A DNA stretch of 14,556 bases, from NCBI GenBank assembly GCA_964610165.1, contig CAZSUZ010000028.1, forward strand, positions 1-14,556, read 5' to 3'. Positions 12,404 through 14,556 of the stretch are shown in pieces. The position numbers were made by a program, and so were the translations under genes. Under the pieces are notes generated by a model that was not told where the DNA came from, did no database searches, and saw only the letters and a list, made by a program, of their open reading frames with translations. The stretch is from MFZZ01 sp964610165. Its GTDB lineage: Bacteria; Patescibacteriota; Microgenomatia; UBA1406; GWC2-37-13. Position 1 is the first letter of the stretch, and each line of letters starts with the position of its first letter.

Positions 12404-12646
12404 ATGGATATAAATATATTATCTCAAAACATAACAAATAATCCAGAGGATTTTAGTGCTGTTGAAATCAAGAGGTTATTTGAAGAGTATTATAAATATA
12501 GATTATCTAACAGAAAGAAATCTGCAGTCAAGTTTGTTGTTAAAGAATTAAGTGAGATTATTGGAGAAATAAAGACGAGTCCAATGCAGGATTTGCTATT
12601 GGTTGACGCAATAAATAAAGCACTTAAAATGGAAATTACGCCATGA
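12404..12646 (+). CDS. Unrecognised 80-aa helical protein
   Basis: From the ATG at 12404 the protein is MDINILSQNITNNPEDFSAV, followed by helices rich in Lys/Glu (EIKRLFEEYYKYRLSNRKK, VVKELSEIIGEIK) and LLLVDAINKALKME. It looks like a compact three-helix protein. The start is set by the promoter at 12352-12382. It is the first gene of a rightward run of small phage-type genes. No family is recognised; a small DNA-binding or regulatory role would suit its position. Confidence 0.65.
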   Translation: MDINILSQNITNNPEDFSAVEIKRLFEEYYKYRLSNRKKSAVKFVVKELSEIIGEIKTSPMQDLLLVDAINKALKMEITP

Positions 12647-12695
12647 AAAGTAACATAATTTTGAATTTGTCGTATATTTTGTAAATGATTTTTTT

Positions 12696-12893
12696 ATGGA
12701 AAACAAATACGTAATTATTAATGCTGAGGCTATTCAAAAAAGAATAGAAGAGTTGGAAGAGGTAACTGATGAAATTGATGGTAATCATGAATATGTTTTA
12801 AATACAAAAACTATAAAGGATTTATTTGGAAATATAAATCTTAAAGCAATTAATCAATTTTTAATTTGGTATAATTGTGAACAAAAAACTTAA
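12696..12893 (+). CDS. Unrecognised 65-aa acidic protein
   Basis: MENKYVIINAEAIQKRIEEL is followed by EEVTDEIDGNHEYVLNTKTI, then KDLFGNINLKAINQFLIWYN. The acidic central region and helical ends suggest a small folded protein. It lies 49 bases after the 80-aa gene in the same direction. TATATTTTG shortly upstream is one base too long for the -7 box, so it may be co-transcribed. Function unknown. Confidence 0.6.
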   Translation: MENKYVIINAEAIQKRIEELEEVTDEIDGNHEYVLNTKTIKDLFGNINLKAINQFLIWYNCEQKT

Positions 12894-12977
12894 AACAAAA
12901 AACTTTTAGAGTTATGAAATTAAATAAAATGCATCCGAATCAGAAGCAGTTATTGAATATACATTAAATAATTTGAT

Positions 12978-13205
12978 ATGAATATACCAACAGCAGAAGA
13001 AATTTTAAATAAAAACTTGACTAACGAACAATTTTATGAAGATGAACACATTCAAGCAATGATTGAATTTGCTAAACTTCATGTTAAAGCAGCAGTTAAA
13101 GAATGTATAGAATCAGCTCCTTCTGGTTCATCAACAGATACTGTTAGTTATGAAGATGTAGTTGAAGCATTAAAAAATTGCTACCCAGAATCTAATATTA
13201 AATAA
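12978..13205 (+). CDS. Phage-type hypothetical protein, 75 aa
   Basis: The central helix MIEFAKLHVKAAVKECIESA and the tail ending YPESNIK follow a pattern found repeatedly in short hypothetical proteins of Bacteroidota phages and metagenomic contigs (MIEFAKLHVxxAL..., then YP.xNIK). It starts with IPTAEEIL, also typical. It is separated by one base from the next gene. It probably acts in the cytoplasm; the family has no known function. Confidence 0.7.
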   Translation: MNIPTAEEILNKNLTNEQFYEDEHIQAMIEFAKLHVKAAVKECIESAPSGSSTDTVSYEDVVEALKNCYPESNIK

Positions 13206-13206
13206 C

Positions 13207-13602
13207 ATGAATAAAGAATTTATCCCTTACGAACAAGCATTAGCTCTTAAAGAATTAGGGTTTGATGAACCTTGTTTTGGTAGATATAATGTACCTGGAG
13301 AATTTATATTATCAGGCTGTTATTCTGATAGTCCTCTTGTATCTATATTAGTTGAGCAAAATGATATATGTGAAGCTCATACATTAGCACCAACATTTTC
13401 ACAAGCATTTAGATGGTTTAGAGAGAAGTATGGAATATTACATGATATTGACTTTGGAATAGGTTGGGGATATGGATATATTCCTATCGGAACTGAATTA
13501 GAATTACCAACAACTTTTACAGAAGGACTTAATACTTACGAAGAAGCCGAACTTGAATGTTTAAAAAAGTTAATAGAAATAGTTAAATCACAAAAATCAT
13601 GA
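13207..13602 (+). CDS. Phage-type hypothetical protein, 131 aa
   Basis: EFIPYEQALALKELGFDEPC, APTFSQAFRWFREKYG and TYEEAELECLKKLIEIVKS are the recurring phrases of a hypothetical family common in Bacteroidota phages and prophages. The molecule is soluble and complete. Its TGA overlaps the next start by four bases (ATGA at 13599-13602), a sign of translational coupling. No function is established. Confidence 0.75.
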   Translation: MNKEFIPYEQALALKELGFDEPCFGRYNVPGEFILSGCYSDSPLVSILVEQNDICEAHTLAPTFSQAFRWFREKYGILHDIDFGIGWGYGYIPIGTELELPTTFTEGLNTYEEAELECLKKLIEIVKSQKS

Positions 13603-14174
13603 AATTACAACTAATAATGCTTCCTAATCCAATAGTGGTTAGTGATGAGAAAGTTACAGGAGTAACTGCATATAACTCTGAATCAAAACAAATAGAAGTT
13701 TTTTGTAGCCATCCTAAATATGATGAATGGGGGTTAAAAATCATAGCAGGCATCCAACAACTACCTTCAATAGATTTCTCTGCTTTATCAGAAGAAGACT
13801 GTAAGAAGATTGGATGGGTTGATGTTGAGAAGTTGGCAAGAAGCTATGCAAAAATTCACCCTACCAAGGATATAGATGAAGAAGAAAGATACTTCAATTC
13901 TAATTGTAAATATTATGATGCTTTTAAAGAAGGTTTCAAAGCAGCACAATCTCTTAATGAGAAGAAGTTTAGTGAAGAAGATTTGATTAAGGCTTACTTA
14001 AGTAATAGCCCAACTGATGAAAAAGGAGTAAAGTCATTTATTCAATCCCTATCTCAACCAAAAGTATTTGATGTTGAAGTAGAAATGAAATTATTACCAC
14101 AGGCATATGGTCATGGTGAGTATAGCCAACCAAAAATCACCAACAACTCAATTAAAATATTAAAAATATTATAA
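13599..14174 (+). CDS. Phage-type hypothetical protein, 191 aa
   Basis: The N-terminus (about 1-50) is beta-rich (VSDEKVTGVTAYNSESKQIE). A helical region follows with YYDAFKEGFKAAQSLNEKKF (about 109-128) and SEEDLIKAYLSN. The C-terminal part has FIQSLSQPKVFDVEVEMKLL. The phrases AFKEGFKAAQ and FIQSLSQPKVFDVEVEM are frequent in short phage and prophage proteins of Bacteroidota. The start overlaps the preceding stop by four bases. Function unknown. Confidence 0.7.
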   Translation: MKLQLIMLPNPIVVSDEKVTGVTAYNSESKQIEVFCSHPKYDEWGLKIIAGIQQLPSIDFSALSEEDCKKIGWVDVEKLARSYAKIHPTKDIDEEERYFNSNCKYYDAFKEGFKAAQSLNEKKFSEEDLIKAYLSNSPTDEKGVKSFIQSLSQPKVFDVEVEMKLLPQAYGHGEYSQPKITNNSIKILKIL

Positions 14175-14191
14175 GCAACAGCTAAACAACA

Positions 14192-14287
14192 ATGAAATTA
14201 TTGAGAATAATTGGTTCAGCTATTTGCTTATGGGTCATCGATAGAATCAAGGATGGATTGGTTGTTATTGATAGAGATGGATTCTAA
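14192..14287 (+). CDS. Possible 31-aa peptide
   Basis: ATG at 14192 opens MKLLRIIGSAICLWVIDRIK, followed by DGLVVIDRDGF. It lies 17 bases after the 191-aa gene and before the repeat protein, in the same direction. The hydrophobic, Leu/Ile-rich N-terminus could be a membrane-associated peptide. At this length it may also be chance, or the stub of a broken gene. Confidence 0.35.
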   Translation: MKLLRIIGSAICLWVIDRIKDGLVVIDRDGF

Positions 14288-14317
14288 CAAAAAAAGCATG
14301 AGCAATTTTTGAAAAAT

Positions 14318-14556
14318 ATGGCAGAGATATTAAGCCAGGAACTGTGCAGGCAAATCAAGTTCCTTGAGAAATACGGAGTTAATAATTATGTCATTGAGAA
14401 TGGCAGAATTGTAATCAATGGAAGCCTCTGGTTCAATTCCCTCACAACAGCCCCAGAGAATTTCCTTGAGGGAGCAACAATAAATGGAAGCCTCTGGCTC
14501 AATTCCCTCACAATAGTCCCAGAGAATTTCCTTGAGGGAGCAACAATCAATGGATC
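14318..14556 (+). CDS. Leucine-rich-like repeat protein, 5' part only, runs off the window
   Basis: ATG at 14318 opens MAEILSQELCRQIKFLEKYG, then VNNYVIENGRIV, then 22-residue repeats of the form INGSLW-NSLT--PENFLEGAT. Two full repeats are visible and a third begins at the edge. The short period with regular Leu, Gly and Asn positions suggests a solenoid, close in style to LRR-like repeat proteins common in gut and environmental phages. Codons are richer in C and G than in the upstream genes (CTC, GCC, CCA, GAG), which points to a separate origin. Function could be binding to surfaces or proteins; it is not established. Confidence 0.7.
   Translation, partial: MAEILSQELCRQIKFLEKYGVNNYVIENGRIVINGSLWFNSLTTAPENFLEGATINGSLWLNSLTIVPENFLEGATING
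14417..14556 (+). repeat. 66-bp tandem coding repeats
   Basis: The unit begins AATGGAAGCCTCTGG and recurs at 14417 and 14483, and again at 14549 where the window ends. The two complete units differ at only a few positions, so the array is young and probably continues beyond the window. Such arrays readily gain and lose units. Confidence 0.9.

Noticed and set aside
12914..12967. A 17-codon frame starting MKLNKMHPNQ
   Set aside because: Too short and without supporting context; it may be leader sequence before the 75-aa gene.
14421..14445. GGTTCAATTCC resembling a tRNA T-loop
   Set aside because: It lies inside the 66-bp coding repeat, and no acceptor, D or anticodon stems are present.

Overview
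The window reads as accessory, phage- or plasmid-like DNA from a member of the Bacteroidota. The evidence is AT-rich sequence, A/T-rich start regions without Shine-Dalgarno motifs, and several matches to the Bacteroidota promoter (TTTG, about 19 bases, TAnnTTTG). It also holds many very small genes, a YopX-family protein, a small HAD-fold phosphatase-like protein and an IS1595-family transposase. No tRNA or rRNA gene was seen.

Layout. Bases 1-129 are the 3' end of a gene cut by the window edge. Bases 130-1679 are gene-poor and repeat-rich, with a 14-bp tandem repeat, degenerate 43-bp and 81-bp repeats, abrupt C-rich and G-rich switches and a nested inverted repeat. Two unrecognised plus-strand genes follow (1680-2968). 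Bases 2975-8851 form a minus-strand block bounded by two inverted copies of a 29-nt hairpin element. Its genes, in transcription order, are a 34-aa protein, an IS1595 transposase, a small HTH regulator, a membrane-anchored 162-aa protein, a 1169-aa protein, a 44-aa membrane peptide and a 91-aa protein. The 1169-aa protein combines six Trp/Cys-rich repeats, an SF2 helicase and an Rrp8-like methyltransferase.

Bases 8936-10320 are a patchwork. They contain an attC-like inverted repeat, a 124-aa gene with a phage-type N-terminus, gene fragments, a CRISPR-like pair of 36-nt repeats with a 29-nt spacer, a stretch that looks like a structured RNA, and a small ORF broken by one stop codon. Bases 10325-11847 are a tight minus-strand run of small phage-type genes, including YopX and HAD proteins. 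At 12292-12403 two nearly consensus promoters face away from each other. One drives a coiled-coil protein leftward. The other drives a rightward run of small phage-type genes ending in a repeat protein cut by the window edge.

The HTH, membrane and helicase-methyltransferase genes are packed like one operon and are the best candidate for an undescribed functional unit, either defensive or anti-restriction/mobile-element biology. That role is inferred from architecture and context only. The CRISPR-like pair and its neighbouring RNA-like stretch are the second candidate, but no cas gene is visible.
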